Below, in pieces: positions 1 through 8,809 of a DNA stretch of 64,000 bases (within the stretch, counting starts at the first letter, position 1; each line of letters starts with the position of its first letter). The notes beneath the pieces were generated by a model, which did no database searches, was not told the origin of the DNA, and saw only the letters and a program-made list of their open reading frames with translations. The position numbers and the translations under genes are program-made. Origin of the DNA: Pseudomonas helleri (lineage in GTDB: Bacteria; Pseudomonadota; Gammaproteobacteria; Pseudomonadales; Pseudomonadaceae). Where the stretch lies: positions 62,001 through 126,000 of the forward strand of contig NZ_JYLD01000003.1 of NCBI RefSeq assembly GCF_001043025.1. The letters are read 5' to 3'.

Positions 1-57
1 GACATTGCCTACTGCTTCGTTCGCCATGCCTTTGATCTTATCGCCAGTGCTGCTCAT
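1..57 (-). CDS. CsbD-family stress protein, 5' end only
   Basis: Only the first 19 codons are in the window; the gene runs off the left edge. The reverse strand reads MSSTGDKIKGMANEAVGNV, the typical start of small CsbD-like general stress proteins (KxxGxxxExxG pattern). An AGGAGA ribosome binding site lies 6-11 bases before the ATG. The family is small, hydrophilic and of unknown biochemical role. The identification rests on this N-terminal motif alone. Confidence 0.7.
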   Translation of the reverse strand, partial: MSSTGDKIKGMANEAVGNV

Positions 58-255
58 GGGATTTCTCCTAGTGAAAGTTCGGATGTCATTCTCGACATCT
101 AGGTTGACCCGCAGACGTCGAGCAGAGTTTCATTTATTTTCTGTGGCTCATTTCGTCGCGCAGCGCAGGTTGAGCTTTATGTTTGCCCGCTAACCCCTGA
201 GAATGCGCAACGTATTCAGGCTATGGCGCTGAAGATCCGCAATTGTAGGAAGGTT

Positions 256-636
256 ATGAAACTCGATAAAAAGCAGGCCATCGCCCGCAGAAACCAGGAA
301 CTTGGCGGCGCGGTACTGGGCGTCAACAACTGCCATCTCGCTACGTTGAACACCAACAAGAACATCTGGTGGTTCGATATTCCTCTGGCCCGCCTGGCCA
401 TTGGTCAATACGAATGGGTGCACCTGCTGTTGCACACCCCGAGCACCGATGAGTTGCTGCATTTGAAGGTCACTACCGCTTTCCTGCGTGAAAAACGCGA
501 AGGCATGGTGGTCCGCGCGACGCACAAGCGCACGCCGACCATGAGCCTTGAACTGAGCGCAGACAAAGACTCCTTCCTGCAGGACGTGCGTCCAGCAGGC
601 ACCGGCGTCAATTTCGCGCAGTTCCTGCAGAAGTAA
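256..636 (+). CDS. Conserved hypothetical protein, 126 aa
   Basis: I do not recognise a named family. The ATG at 256 (MKLDKKQAIARRN) is preceded by a GGAAGG-like ribosome binding site and is preferred over an upstream ATG at 223 that lacks one. The protein has a basic start, then a compact mixed region (residues about 25-65) rich in aromatic and hydrophobic residues (NIWWFDIPLARL, YEWVHLLLH) and a C-terminal half with several Arg and Lys. No signal peptide or membrane segment is visible. It stands alone, converging on fadD1, and ends just before a REPIN and a bidirectional terminator. Ordinary Pseudomonas codon use suggests it is real. Confidence 0.6.
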   Translation: MKLDKKQAIARRNQELGGAVLGVNNCHLATLNTNKNIWWFDIPLARLAIGQYEWVHLLLHTPSTDELLHLKVTTAFLREKREGMVVRATHKRTPTMSLELSADKDSFLQDVRPAGTGVNFAQFLQK

Positions 637-644
637 TTGTTAGA

Positions 645-723
645 CCCTCTGTAGGAGCGAGCTTGCCTCGCGATCTTTTGATCTTTTAAACAGATCGCGA
701 GGCAAGCTCGCTCCTACAGAGGG
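645..723. repeat. REPIN (inverted REP pair), GTAGGAGCGAGC type
   Basis: Two inverted copies of a REP beginning GTAGGAGCGAGCTTGC flank a short loop containing a GATCTTTT motif. The dyad extends into flanking CCCTCT/AGAGGG. It lies between convergent genes. The same unit recurs at about ten other places in the window. Confidence 0.95.
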
Positions 724-747
724 TGTGCAGCCGCTGCAAAAACAACA

Positions 748-773
748 AAGCCCCGCAATGCGGGGCTTTTTTG
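748..773. terminator. Bidirectional rho-independent terminator
   Basis: The stem GCCCCGC-aat-GCGGGGC is followed by a T run on the + strand and preceded by A residues. It sits between the convergent hypothetical gene and fadD1, so it can stop transcription from both sides. Confidence 0.85.
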
Positions 774-786
774 TGTCTGGGCGAGG

Positions 787-2478
787 TTACTTTTTGAGGC
801 CCAGTTTTTTCAGTTCTTCATCGCGCAATTCGCGACGCAAGATTTTGCCCACGTTGGTCGTTGGCAGGCTCTCACGGAACTCAATGATCTTGGGTGCTTT
901 GTAAGCCGTCAGGTTGGCCCGCATGTGCGCCATGACCTGTTCTTTGGTCAGGGTCATGCCCGGCTTGACCACGATGAAGACCTTGATCAGTTCACCGGTT
1001 TTTTCATCCGGAATACCAATCGCCGCCGACTGCAAAACACCTGGCAACGAGGCCATGACGTCTTCCAGCTCGTTCGGGTACACGTTGAAGCCCGACACCA
1101 GGATCATGTCTTTTTTGCGATCAACGATGCGCATGTAGCCATCTGGCTGAATCACCGCAATGTCACCGGACTTCAACCAGCCATCGCTGTCCATGATTTC
1201 GGCGGTGGCGTCAGGGCGCTCCCAGTAGCCTTTCATGACCTGCGGGCCTTTGATGCACAGCTCGCCAATTTCACCCAACGGCAACTCTTCGCCCGCATCG
1301 TTGATGACTTTGCACAAGGTAGAAGGCATCGGGATCCCGATGGTGCCCACCTGGATGTTCTGGATCGGGTTGACCGACGCCACCGGGCTGGTTTCGGTCA
1401 TGCCGTAGCCTTCGCAGATAGGCGAACCGGTCACGGTCTTCCAGCGCTCAGCCACTGACAATTGCAACGCCATACCGCCCGACAAGGTGACCTTGAGGTG
1501 CGAAAAGTCCAGCTTGCGGAAAGCCTCGCTGTTACACAGCGCAATAAACAAGGTGTTTAGCCCGACAAAGCCGGAGAACTTCCACTTCGACAGCTCTTTG
1601 ACCATCGCCGGCAGATCGCGCGGGTTGCTGATCAGGATGTTGTGGTTGCCCAGCAACATCATCGCCATGCAATGGAAGGTAAACGCGTAGATGTGGTACA
1701 GCGGCAATGGGGTGATGAGGATCTCGCTGCCTTCATTGAGGTTGGAGCCCATCAGCGCCTTGCACTGCAACATGTTGGCGATCAGGTTGCGGTGGGACAG
1801 CATCGCGCCCTTGGCCACGCCGGTGGTACCGCCGGTGTATTGAAGCACCGCGACATCACTGCTGATCGGGTTGGCTTCCTTGACGGGCTGGCCATGACCT
1901 TTGCTCAGGATGTCGTTGAACTTGATGGCGTTCGGCAAGTGGTACGCCGGGACCATTTTCTTCACGTACTTGATGACGCTGTTGATCAGCACACGCTTGA
2001 ACGGCGACAGCATGTCGGCCACTTCGGTGACGATCACATATTTGACCGAGGTCTGCGGCACGACCTTTTCGGCCAGGTGCGCCATGTTGGCCAGACACAC
2101 CAGCGCCTTGGCGCCGGAGTCATTGAACTGGTGTTCCATTTCCCGCGCGGTGTACAGCGGGTTGGTGTTGACCACGATCAAACCGGCGCGGATGGCTCCG
2201 AACACAGCAATCGGGTATTGCAACAGGTTGGGCAGTTGTACGGCGATACGGTCGCCAGGTTGCAGGTCGGTGTGCTGTTGCAACCAGGCAGCAAAGGCGC
2301 CTGACAGCTCGTAAAGCTCACCGTAGGTGATGGTTTTGCCGAGGTTAGTGAAGGCCGGCTTATCGGCGAAACGTTGGCAAGATTGGCGCAATACCGTCTG
2401 AATATTTGGGTATTCGTCAGGATTGATTTCAGCAGCAATCCCAGCTGGGTACTTATCCTTCCAAAAGTCTTCAATCAT
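787..2478 (-). CDS. fadD1: Long-chain-fatty-acid-CoA ligase FadD1
   Basis: A 563-residue ANL-superfamily acyl-CoA synthetase that activates long-chain fatty acids with ATP and CoA as they enter beta-oxidation. The ATP-binding P-loop YTGGTTGVAKG lies at residues 214-224, followed by the GYGMTETSP motif and the C-terminal GWLKSGDIA and DRKKDMI motifs that mark the hinge and the FACS signature. Length matches FadD proteins. It lies upstream of fadD2 on the same strand in transcription order fadD2 then fadD1, as in P. aeruginosa PA3299/PA3300 and P. putida. The 361-base gap with a terminator after fadD2 argues for a separate fadD1 promoter. FadD1 and FadD2 are close paralogues, collinear through most of their length. 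Confidence 0.95.
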   Translation of the reverse strand: MIEDFWKDKYPAGIAAEINPDEYPNIQTVLRQSCQRFADKPAFTNLGKTITYGELYELSGAFAAWLQQHTDLQPGDRIAVQLPNLLQYPIAVFGAIRAGLIVVNTNPLYTAREMEHQFNDSGAKALVCLANMAHLAEKVVPQTSVKYVIVTEVADMLSPFKRVLINSVIKYVKKMVPAYHLPNAIKFNDILSKGHGQPVKEANPISSDVAVLQYTGGTTGVAKGAMLSHRNLIANMLQCKALMGSNLNEGSEILITPLPLYHIYAFTFHCMAMMLLGNHNILISNPRDLPAMVKELSKWKFSGFVGLNTLFIALCNSEAFRKLDFSHLKVTLSGGMALQLSVAERWKTVTGSPICEGYGMTETSPVASVNPIQNIQVGTIGIPMPSTLCKVINDAGEELPLGEIGELCIKGPQVMKGYWERPDATAEIMDSDGWLKSGDIAVIQPDGYMRIVDRKKDMILVSGFNVYPNELEDVMASLPGVLQSAAIGIPDEKTGELIKVFIVVKPGMTLTKEQVMAHMRANLTAYKAPKIIEFRESLPTTNVGKILRRELRDEELKKLGLKK

Positions 2479-2783
2479 GGAAGCCCACTCCTCAGCGTCG
2501 CGAATTCTTCACCGCATTTGATGCGGTTATTATTTGTTTGATTTTTGTAATGGTAATTCTGGCTTTTTTACTTACCGAGAAGTCACAAAGCGCGCCGAGA
2601 GTAGCAGCTTTGCCAGAGGCCGCCTAGAGCCAAAAAAGGCCCTTAGCGTCACTTTTCTGACTGTCCTACAATCCTAAGTCACCATTAGAGCCATAACTCT
2701 ATTTTTATCAAAACCCGTCTAAACAAGGGCTTACAGCGCCATCAACGGCCTTTTTAAGACGCGACCCGGTTGATTTAACACTC
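2479..2783. other. Intergenic region between fadD2 and fadD1
   Basis: No gene is visible. The part next to fadD1 is AT-rich and should hold its promoter, read leftwards. I looked for a PsrA-type GAAAC-N4-GTTTC operator and did not find a convincing one. A strong terminator for fadD2 lies at its right end. Confidence 0.5.
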
Positions 2784-2818
2784 AATAAAAAAGCCCGCGT
2801 GCCAAAGGCACACGGGCA
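2784..2818 (-). terminator. Rho-independent terminator of fadD2
   Basis: On the minus strand an 11-base stem GCCCGTGTGCC / GGCACGCGGGC with one G-T pair and a TTT loop is followed by a run of T. It begins about 22 bases past the fadD2 stop codon. Confidence 0.85.
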
Positions 2819-2839
2819 TTTGTCGCCTGACTGAACGAA

Positions 2840-4528
2840 TCAGACGGTATCTCGTAACTCGCGGCGCAGGATCTTGCCCACCGGCGTCACGGGCAATGAA
2901 TCCCGAACCACAATCTGCTTGGGCACTTTGTAGCCGGTGAAATTGTCTTTGCAGTACGCCTTGAGCTCTTCAACACTCACCCCGCCGGCACGCGGCACCA
3001 CGAACAATTTGACGGCTTCGCCTGTCCGTTCGTCGGGTACTCCGATAACGGCACAGTTCGCCACCTTGGGATGAGCCATCACGATGTCTTCGATTTCGTT
3101 GGGGTACACATTGAAACCCGAGACGATGATCAGGTCTTTTTTACGGTCGACGATGCGCACATACCCATCGGGATCAATCACCGCGATATCGCCGGTTTTG
3201 AACCAGCCCTCGGCATCCAGCACCTCGGCCGTGGCCTCGGGGTTTTTCCAGTAGCCTTTCATGACCTGCGGGCCTTTGACACACAGTTCGCCGCGCTCCC
3301 CTAGCCCCAGTTCAGCCCCGTCATCGCTGATGACTTTCATGAGCGTGCCCGGCACCGGCATGCCCACCGTGCCCAGCCGGGCAAACCCGCCGTAGGGGTT
3401 AGCACTGGCAACCGGCGAGGTTTCGGTCAGGCCATAGCCCTCGACGATGCGGCAACCGGTGAGTTTTTCCCAACGCTCAGCCGTGGCCTTGACCAGCGCC
3501 GTGCCGCCCGAGTTGGTGAGTTTGAGTGAGGAGAAATCCAGGGTCTTGAATTCCGGGTGATCCATGAGTGCCACAAACAGGGTGTTCAGGCCCAAAAATG
3601 CAGTGAACCGCCAGTTTTTAAGCTCCTTGATAAAACCTGCGATGTCACGCGGGTTGGTGATCAGGATGTTGTGGTTGCCGGTCACCATCATGCACATGCA
3701 ATTCGCGGTAAACGCATAGATATGGTAGAGCGGCAACGGCGCCACCATGATTTCCTGGCCTTCCTTGAGCAGCGGCAACCCATCTTCGGCATGCTGGGAC
3801 AAGCAGCCACGAATCTGCTGCATATTGGCTACCAGATTGCCATGGGTGAGCATGGCGCCTTTGGGCAAACCTGTGGTGCCGCCGGTGTATTGCAGCACAG
3901 CTATGTCGTCCAGCCTGACTTGCAGCGACCGCAACGGATGCCCTGCTCCCTGCTGCAACACCTGCTTGAAAGGAATGGCCTGCGGCAACCGGTAAGACGG
4001 CACGAGCTTTTTAACCTTGTCGACCACCAAGTTGGTGACCCAGCCTTTGACGGTGGGCATCAGGTCGCCCATTTTTGCTTCGATCAGGTATTCGATTTCA
4101 GTGTCTTCGAGCACCTCCTGCACGCGCTTGCCAAACATGTTCAGGTAGACCAATGCACGTATGCCCGCACTCTTGAACTGATGGCGCATTTCACGCGAGG
4201 TGTACAACGGGTTGGTGTTGACCACCACCAGGCCCGCACGCAATGCACCAAACACCGCAATCGGGTACTGCAGGATATTGGGCATTTGTACCGCGATGCG
4301 ATCACCGGGCACCAGGTTGGTGTGCTGCTGCAAATAACCGGCAAACGCCGCGCTATGGCGATCAAGCTCGGCATAGGTCAGGGTGACCCCGAGGTTACTG
4401 AAGGCAGGCCGGTCTGCAAATTTTTTGCAGGAGCGCTCAAAGACATCCACCACTGAGGTGAAGGCAGTCATATCAATGTCCAGCGGTACGCCTGCGGGAC
4501 GTTTGTCGTTCCAGAAATCAGGATGCAT
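2840..4528 (-). CDS. fadD2: Long-chain-fatty-acid-CoA ligase FadD2
   Basis: A 562-residue acyl-CoA synthetase collinear with FadD1. The P-loop YTGGTTGLPKG lies at residues 214-224; GYGLTETSP and the C-terminal GWFKTGDIA and DRKKDLI motifs are present. It starts at ATG 4528, preceded by a GAGG-type ribosome binding site and an AAAAACAA tract resembling an Hfq/Crc CA motif. It is divergent from the alpha/beta hydrolase gene, an arrangement conserved with P. aeruginosa PA3299-PA3302. Its role is fatty acid activation at the inner membrane face; the different substrate preferences of FadD1 and FadD2 cannot be read from the sequence. Confidence 0.95.
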   Translation of the reverse strand: MHPDFWNDKRPAGVPLDIDMTAFTSVVDVFERSCKKFADRPAFSNLGVTLTYAELDRHSAAFAGYLQQHTNLVPGDRIAVQMPNILQYPIAVFGALRAGLVVVNTNPLYTSREMRHQFKSAGIRALVYLNMFGKRVQEVLEDTEIEYLIEAKMGDLMPTVKGWVTNLVVDKVKKLVPSYRLPQAIPFKQVLQQGAGHPLRSLQVRLDDIAVLQYTGGTTGLPKGAMLTHGNLVANMQQIRGCLSQHAEDGLPLLKEGQEIMVAPLPLYHIYAFTANCMCMMVTGNHNILITNPRDIAGFIKELKNWRFTAFLGLNTLFVALMDHPEFKTLDFSSLKLTNSGGTALVKATAERWEKLTGCRIVEGYGLTETSPVASANPYGGFARLGTVGMPVPGTLMKVISDDGAELGLGERGELCVKGPQVMKGYWKNPEATAEVLDAEGWFKTGDIAVIDPDGYVRIVDRKKDLIIVSGFNVYPNEIEDIVMAHPKVANCAVIGVPDERTGEAVKLFVVPRAGGVSVEELKAYCKDNFTGYKVPKQIVVRDSLPVTPVGKILRRELRDTV

Positions 4529-4727
4529 TGTTTTTATCCTCTTACCTGAGCATGTCTGGCTGCATCGTGATGCAGTAAAAGCACAGCATCCGGACGTTAA
4601 CAGTTATCAAGTAGTAGGCAAATAAGGCGATCTTCGCCATTTACATCTTGAATCTTATTACTGTGATTTCGCCTGTGGTGCCGTTAATGCGCTATACAGT
4701 GCTACGACACCGTGTAAAGGAACTGCC

Positions 4728-5672
4728 ATGAACCCACACACCTTTTGGCTGGAGACGAATGACCGTACAGGGCTTTTCGTGCACCAGTGGCTGCCTGAAG
4801 GTAAGCCCAAGGCGATTGTCTTGCTGGCCCATGGCATGGCCGAGCACAGTGGGCGCTATTCACGTTTGGGCCAGGCCTTGAGTGAGGCCGGTTTCGGGCT
4901 GTATGCCCACGACCAGCGTGGGCATGGCAAGACGGCAGAACGTGGCACACTGGGCTATTACGCCGATGAAGACGGCTGGTGCGCCGTAGTCAGCGATGTG
5001 GCGACCCTTAACCGCCACATTGGCCAGACTCACCCCGGCACACCCGTGTTTATTCTCGGTCACAGCATGGGCAGCTACATCGCCCAGGCGTACTTGCTGC
5101 ATCACAGTGCCAGCGTGCAGGGTGCGATTCTCAGCGCTTCGAATTCTCAGCCGGTGGCGCTGTATCGCAGCGCCAGCCTGATTGCCCGTTTCGAACGCTG
5201 GCGCCAAGGGCCTAAAGGTCGCAGCGCGCTGATCGAGTGGCTGTCGTTCGGTTCATTCAATAAAGCCTTCAAGCCCAATCGCACACGTTATGACTGGCTT
5301 AGCCGCGATCCGGTCGAGGTCGACGCCTACGCCAATGACCCGTTGTGCGGTTTTAGGTGCACCAATCAGTTGTGGGTCGACCTGCTCGGTGGCTTGCAGC
5401 AAATCAGCAAAGCGTCCAATCTCGTCCAGATTGACTCTTCACTTCCGGTTTTGGTTATCGGCGGCACCTGTGACCCGGTCAGTGAAGGCAAGCGTCTGGT
5501 AGATCTGAGCGACGCTTTGCGCAAGGCGGGTATTCAACAGGTGCAACTCAACCTGTACCCCCACGCGCGTCATGAGCTATTTAATGAAACCAACCGCGAC
5601 GATGTGACGGCTGATGTCATCGCATGGCTGAATCAGGCGCTAAGCTGTTCACGCCCGCCGCGCAGCGAATAA
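4728..5672 (+). CDS. Alpha/beta hydrolase, lysophospholipase/monoacylglycerol lipase type
   Basis: A 314-residue serine hydrolase of the Hydrolase_4 / lysophospholipase family. The nucleophile elbow GHSMGS is near residues 110-115, an oxyanion-type LAHGMAEH segment is near residue 33, and the C-terminal catalytic histidine is in YPHARHELFNE near residue 285. No signal peptide is visible, so it is cytoplasmic or peripheral. It is the counterpart of PA3301, placed divergently from fadD2 and just upstream of phaJ4, so it may release fatty acids from glycerolipids for the neighbouring FadD enzymes. That last point is inference from context. Confidence 0.85.
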   Translation: MNPHTFWLETNDRTGLFVHQWLPEGKPKAIVLLAHGMAEHSGRYSRLGQALSEAGFGLYAHDQRGHGKTAERGTLGYYADEDGWCAVVSDVATLNRHIGQTHPGTPVFILGHSMGSYIAQAYLLHHSASVQGAILSASNSQPVALYRSASLIARFERWRQGPKGRSALIEWLSFGSFNKAFKPNRTRYDWLSRDPVEVDAYANDPLCGFRCTNQLWVDLLGGLQQISKASNLVQIDSSLPVLVIGGTCDPVSEGKRLVDLSDALRKAGIQQVQLNLYPHARHELFNETNRDDVTADVIAWLNQALSCSRPPRSE

Positions 5673-5747
5673 TCGAACCATATTTTAGAAAAAAGACTTT
5701 AAAATCAAAATCTTGAAACTAATCACCCGTCACAGGACATGCGCTAG

Positions 5748-6218
5748 ATGACCCAGGTTACCAACACCCCGTACGAAGCCCTCGAAGTCGGCCAGACTGC
5801 CAGCTACAGCAAAACCGTCGAAGAGCGTGATATTCAGCTTTTTGCGGCCATGTCTGGTGACCATAACCCGGTGCACCTCGACCCTGAATTTGCCGCAGCC
5901 ACCATGTTCAAAGAGCGCATTGCCCACGGCATGTTCAGTGGTGCACTGATCAGCGCTGCCGTAGCGTGCGAGCTGCCTGGCCCAGGCACTATTTATGTTG
6001 GCCAGCAAATGAGCTTTCAGAAGCCGGTCAAAATCGGCGACACCCTGACCGTGCGTCTGGAGATTCTGGAAAAGCTGCCAAAGTTTCGCGTGCGCATTGC
6101 CACTCGTGTATTCAACCAACGCGAAGAAATCGTGGTCGACGGCGAAGCCGAGATCATTGCGCCACGCAAGCAACAAACCGTGAACCTGCCGGTGTTGCCA
6201 GCCATCAGCATTGGCTGA
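5748..6218 (+). CDS. phaJ4: R-specific enoyl-CoA hydratase, MaoC family
   Basis: A 156-residue MaoC-like hydratase. The hydratase-2 motif FAAMSGDHNPVHLDPEFAA lies at residues 32-50, with the expected Asp38/His43 catalytic dyad, followed by AHGMFSGALIS. It is expected to hydrate trans-2-enoyl-CoA to R-3-hydroxyacyl-CoA, supplying PHA synthesis from beta-oxidation. The neighbourhood (fadD2, fadD1, hydrolase) is that of P. aeruginosa phaJ4 (PA3302). The ribosome binding site AGGA is 11 bases upstream of the ATG, rather far. The gene ends before a REPIN. Confidence 0.9.
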   Translation: MTQVTNTPYEALEVGQTASYSKTVEERDIQLFAAMSGDHNPVHLDPEFAAATMFKERIAHGMFSGALISAAVACELPGPGTIYVGQQMSFQKPVKIGDTLTVRLEILEKLPKFRVRIATRVFNQREEIVVDGEAEIIAPRKQQTVNLPVLPAISIG

Positions 6219-6234
6219 TTGAGCGCCAAAAAAA

Positions 6235-6318
6235 GTGGGAGCGGGCTTGCTCGCGATACAAACAACGCGGTCCTGTTAGAGACCGCGTTGCTGCTATCGC
6301 GGGCAAGCCCGCTCCCAC
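6235..6318. repeat. REPIN, GTGGGAGCGGGC type
   Basis: Inverted arms beginning GTGGGAGCGGGCTTGC enclose a loop that itself holds an inverted ACGCGGTC / GACCGCGT pair. This is the second REP class in the window. It lies between convergent genes. Confidence 0.93.
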
Positions 6319-6337
6319 ATTGGCTTAAGGGCTGAGG

Positions 6338-6805
6338 TTAAGCCCGGGCACGCGCCTGATTACGCAGTGCTTTAACCTGGTCGTGGTTGCGCTGTACGTT
6401 CAAGTACTGACGCTCAACCACATCACGGATGCCGACCAGATTGTGCTTGGAGATTTTCTCCAGCGCTTCTTTATAAGCTTTCAGCGCATGGTCTTCACCG
6501 CGCTCGGCTTCGTTGAGCACAGCCTCTTCACCTTTGCCGGTAAAGATCGACTTAACGTCGACCCAACGACGGTGCAGGTCACCGGCTACGCTGGTGCTGG
6601 TTTCCGGGTCACCGCCAAGCTTGCGCACTTCAGCCTGAAGCTCAGCTGCGGCCGTGCCGCAATCTGCTGAACGCTTTACAAACAGCGCTTTGAGCTCAGG
6701 GTTCTTGATATCTTCGGCACAGGTCTTGAAGCCTTCCTGGCCATCTTTGCTGGTTTCGATCAGGTCGTTCAGGACAGAGATGGCTTCTTTATTAAGGTCA
6801 GTCAT
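6338..6805 (-). CDS. PA2169-family four-helix-bundle protein
   Basis: A 155-residue, mostly helical, charged protein without signal peptide. The pattern LNDLIETSKDGQEGFKTCAE at the start, then LKALFVKRSADC, RRWVDVKSIFTG and AERGEDHALKAYKEAL, is that of the DUF2383 / PA2169 ferritin-like family. Glu and His residues in EDHALKAYKEAL resemble a di-iron ferritin-like bundle, but metal binding is inferred. The family is usually stress- or stationary-phase-associated. It is monocistronic with an AGGAA ribosome binding site before ATG 6805. Confidence 0.8.
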   Translation of the reverse strand: MTDLNKEAISVLNDLIETSKDGQEGFKTCAEDIKNPELKALFVKRSADCGTAAAELQAEVRKLGGDPETSTSVAGDLHRRWVDVKSIFTGKGEEAVLNEAERGEDHALKAYKEALEKISKHNLVGIRDVVERQYLNVQRNHDQVKALRNQARARA

Positions 6806-7012
6806 TTTTCAATTCCTTGCTGAGTTGAGGATCGTGCAATAGAGATTGCAGTCCTCGTGCCAGCTTTTTAATAAAAATAAAACCTTATAAATCAAGAAGT
6901 TAACTAATTATAGAAAATCAGCTTCCGGCTATTTTGCATGATCTGTCAATTGGCCTGCATGCAAAATGCCTGTATTTTCCACCCTGTTGCTGCACGCACT
7001 GAAGGCCCAGGA

Positions 7013-7249
7013 ATGAACCCCGAAAAACTCGAACTGCTGATTACCCACGAAATGCCCTTCGGCAAATACAAAGGCCGAATCATTGCCGACCTGCCGGGGC
7101 AGTACCTGAACTGGTTTGCCCGCGAAGGCTTCCCCAAAGGAGAGTTGGGTGGTTTGCTGGCGTTGATGCAAGAGATCGATCACAACGGCCTCTCGGACCT
7201 GCTGGACCCGTTGCGGGCCAAACATGGCAAGCCCAAGCCACGTCATTGA
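7013..7249 (+). CDS. DUF3820 family protein, 78 aa
   Basis: The protein begins MNPEKLELLITHEMP and carries the DUF3820 signature FGKYKGRIIADLPGQYLNW followed by a REGFPKGELGGLLALM helix. The ATG at 7013 follows CCAGGA, a usable ribosome binding site; an upstream in-frame ATG at 6938 would add an unrelated, Cys-rich extension and is rejected. The function is unknown; the fold is seen fused to exonuclease or nucleic-acid proteins in other bacteria. It stands alone between the four-helix-bundle gene and the eda terminator. Confidence 0.75.
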   Translation: MNPEKLELLITHEMPFGKYKGRIIADLPGQYLNWFAREGFPKGELGGLLALMQEIDHNGLSDLLDPLRAKHGKPKPRH

Positions 7250-7265
7250 ACGTTGAGAGGGATAT

Positions 7266-7343
7266 ACGGCCGCTGCGCGCCCGGACGTAGCCTCGCAAAG
7301 CTCGTCAACTGCTACAGGAGCAAGCTTGCTTCGCGATCTGCAG
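7266..7343. repeat. Degenerate repeat: second family plus REP remnant
   Basis: On the minus strand, 7267-7318 reads CTGTAGCAGTTGACGAGC followed by TTTGCGAGGCTACG and a GCAGCGGCCG end, matching the tandem units at 56581-56840. Bases 7312-7343 hold a degenerate REP (CAGGAGCAAGCTTGC) with no inverted partner. Confidence 0.75.
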
Positions 7344-7345
7344 GC

Positions 7346-7375
7346 AAAAAAAAGGTGCGCCGACCAAGCGCACCA
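7346..7375 (-). terminator. Rho-independent terminator of zwf-pgl-eda
   Basis: On the minus strand GGTGCGC / GCGCACC with a 7-base loop is followed by eight or more T. It lies about 40 bases downstream of the eda stop codon. Confidence 0.88.
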
Positions 7376-7412
7376 AAAACCGTAGAACACACAACAATTC
7401 GTTACTAGGTCA

Positions 7413-8078
7413 TCAATCCAGCAGTGCCAGTGCCTCGGCGGTGCATTCTTGAATGCGCGCCCAATCACCGTTTTTGATCCACTCGCTGTCGAGCATCCAG
7501 CTACCGCCCACGCACATAACGTTTTTCAATGCCATGTAATTGCGGATGTTCGCCGGGCCTACGCCGCCGGTCGGGCAGAATTTCACTTCGCCAAACGGGC
7601 CGCCCAACGCCTTGATGGCGGCGACGCCACCGCTGACTTCAGCCGGGAACAGTTTGAATCGGCGATAGCCCAGGCCATAGCCTTCCATGATGCCGGAGGC
7701 GTTGCTGATGCCCGGCAGCAGCGGAATATCGCTGGCCACGCTGGCTTCGAGCAGGTCACGGGTAATGCCCGGCGTGACGATAAATTGCGAACCGGCTTCT
7801 TCGGCAGCCGCCAGCATGTGGCGATCCAGAATGGTGCCAGCACCGGTCACCAGCTCAGGGCGCTGATCACGCAGTACGCGGATGGCTTCCAGGCCGAACT
7901 CTGAACGCAGGGTGACTTCCAGGGCTGTCAGGCCACCAGCCGCCAGCGCATCGGCCAACGGCAAAATGTCCTGCTTACGCGCAATGGTAATCACCGGCAA
8001 AATGCGCGCCTTGGCGCACAAATCGTCGATCAGGGCGACTTTATCCGCCATCGAGACGTTGGCAATGCGTGTTGTCAT
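7413..8078 (-). CDS. eda: 2-dehydro-3-deoxy-6-phosphogluconate aldolase
   Basis: A 221-residue KDPG aldolase when started at MTTRIANV. It splits KDPG into pyruvate and glyceraldehyde 3-phosphate, the last step of the Entner-Doudoroff pathway. Class I aldolase motifs are clear: LPVITI, GLTALEVTLR (catalytic Glu), and the Schiff-base lysine in RFKLFPAE, then FCPTGG and CVGGSW. An alternative ATG at 8099 overlaps the pgl stop codon as ATGA and would add MSQGSAA; either start is possible. It is the third gene of the zwf-pgl-eda operon and is followed by a terminator. Confidence 0.95.
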   Translation of the reverse strand: MTTRIANVSMADKVALIDDLCAKARILPVITIARKQDILPLADALAAGGLTALEVTLRSEFGLEAIRVLRDQRPELVTGAGTILDRHMLAAAEEAGSQFIVTPGITRDLLEASVASDIPLLPGISNASGIMEGYGLGYRRFKLFPAEVSGGVAAIKALGGPFGEVKFCPTGGVGPANIRNYMALKNVMCVGGSWMLDSEWIKNGDWARIQECTAEALALLD

Positions 8079-8095
8079 GGCAGCTGATCCTTGGC

Positions 8096-8809
8096 TCATG
8101 GGCACCAGTAAATCTCTAACGTAGGTTGCAGAAAGGCACGAATCGGCAAGGCGGCAATGTCGGTGCCTCCCAGCGCATCGTTGAGGGTGTTCAATTTGCC
8201 CTGCCCGCTAATCGACAGGACCTTGTTTTTTGCGCTCGCCAACAGACTGCGGCTCATGCTCAAACGCTGATGCGGCACGGTCGGCGCCAGCATCGGCCAG
8301 CAGCGACGCGGGTTATCCAGCGTCAACGCTTCGGCTAGGTTCGGGCTGTTCGGGAACAACGACGCGGTATGCCCGTCATCGCCCATGCCCAGAATCAGCA
8401 CGTCAATCGGCGGCAGCTCGGCCAAGGCTCGATCGGCCTGTTCTGCGGCGTCTTCAAGATTGGCAGCAACGTTGTACAAGCCCACAAAGCGCGCTTTGGC
8501 AGCCGGGCCCTGAAGCAAATGTTTTTTCAGCAAACCGGCATTGCTGTCGGCGTGCTCTACCGGCACCCAGCGCTCGTCAGCCAGGCTGACGACCACTTTC
8601 GACCAGTCGAGCGGTTGTTTGATCAAGCTCTGGAAAAACGCCACCGGGCTGCGACCGCCGGAAACCACCAGCGTTGCAGTGCCTTGCGCCTGAATGGCGT
8701 CATTCAGTTGCCCGGCCACCTTAATGGCCAGCCCTTCGGCCAGTACCGCCGGGTTTTTGAAGGTGTGCGCAGTGACACCTTCGGGCAGTTTCAAATCAGA
8801 TATCGCCAT
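8096..8809 (-). CDS. pgl: 6-phosphogluconolactonase
   Basis: A 237-residue hydrolase of the Pgl/NagB superfamily that opens 6-phosphogluconolactone made by Zwf. Motifs seen are VSGGRSP near residue 48, ADERWVP near residue 77 and [14 protein letters not shown] near residue 140. Its start overlaps the 3' end of zwf by 14 bases and its stop touches the possible upstream start of eda, so translation is likely coupled within zwf-pgl-eda. Confidence 0.95.
   Translation of the reverse strand: MAISDLKLPEGVTAHTFKNPAVLAEGLAIKVAGQLNDAIQAQGTATLVVSGGRSPVAFFQSLIKQPLDWSKVVVSLADERWVPVEHADSNAGLLKKHLLQGPAAKARFVGLYNVAANLEDAAEQADRALAELPPIDVLILGMGDDGHTASLFPNSPNLAEALTLDNPRRCWPMLAPTVPHQRLSMSRSLLASAKNKVLSISGQGKLNTLNDALGGTDIAALPIRAFLQPTLEIYWCP

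Noticed and set aside
2479..2783. PsrA or FadR operator before fadD1
   Set aside because: No GAAAC-N4-GTTTC dyad found by eye.
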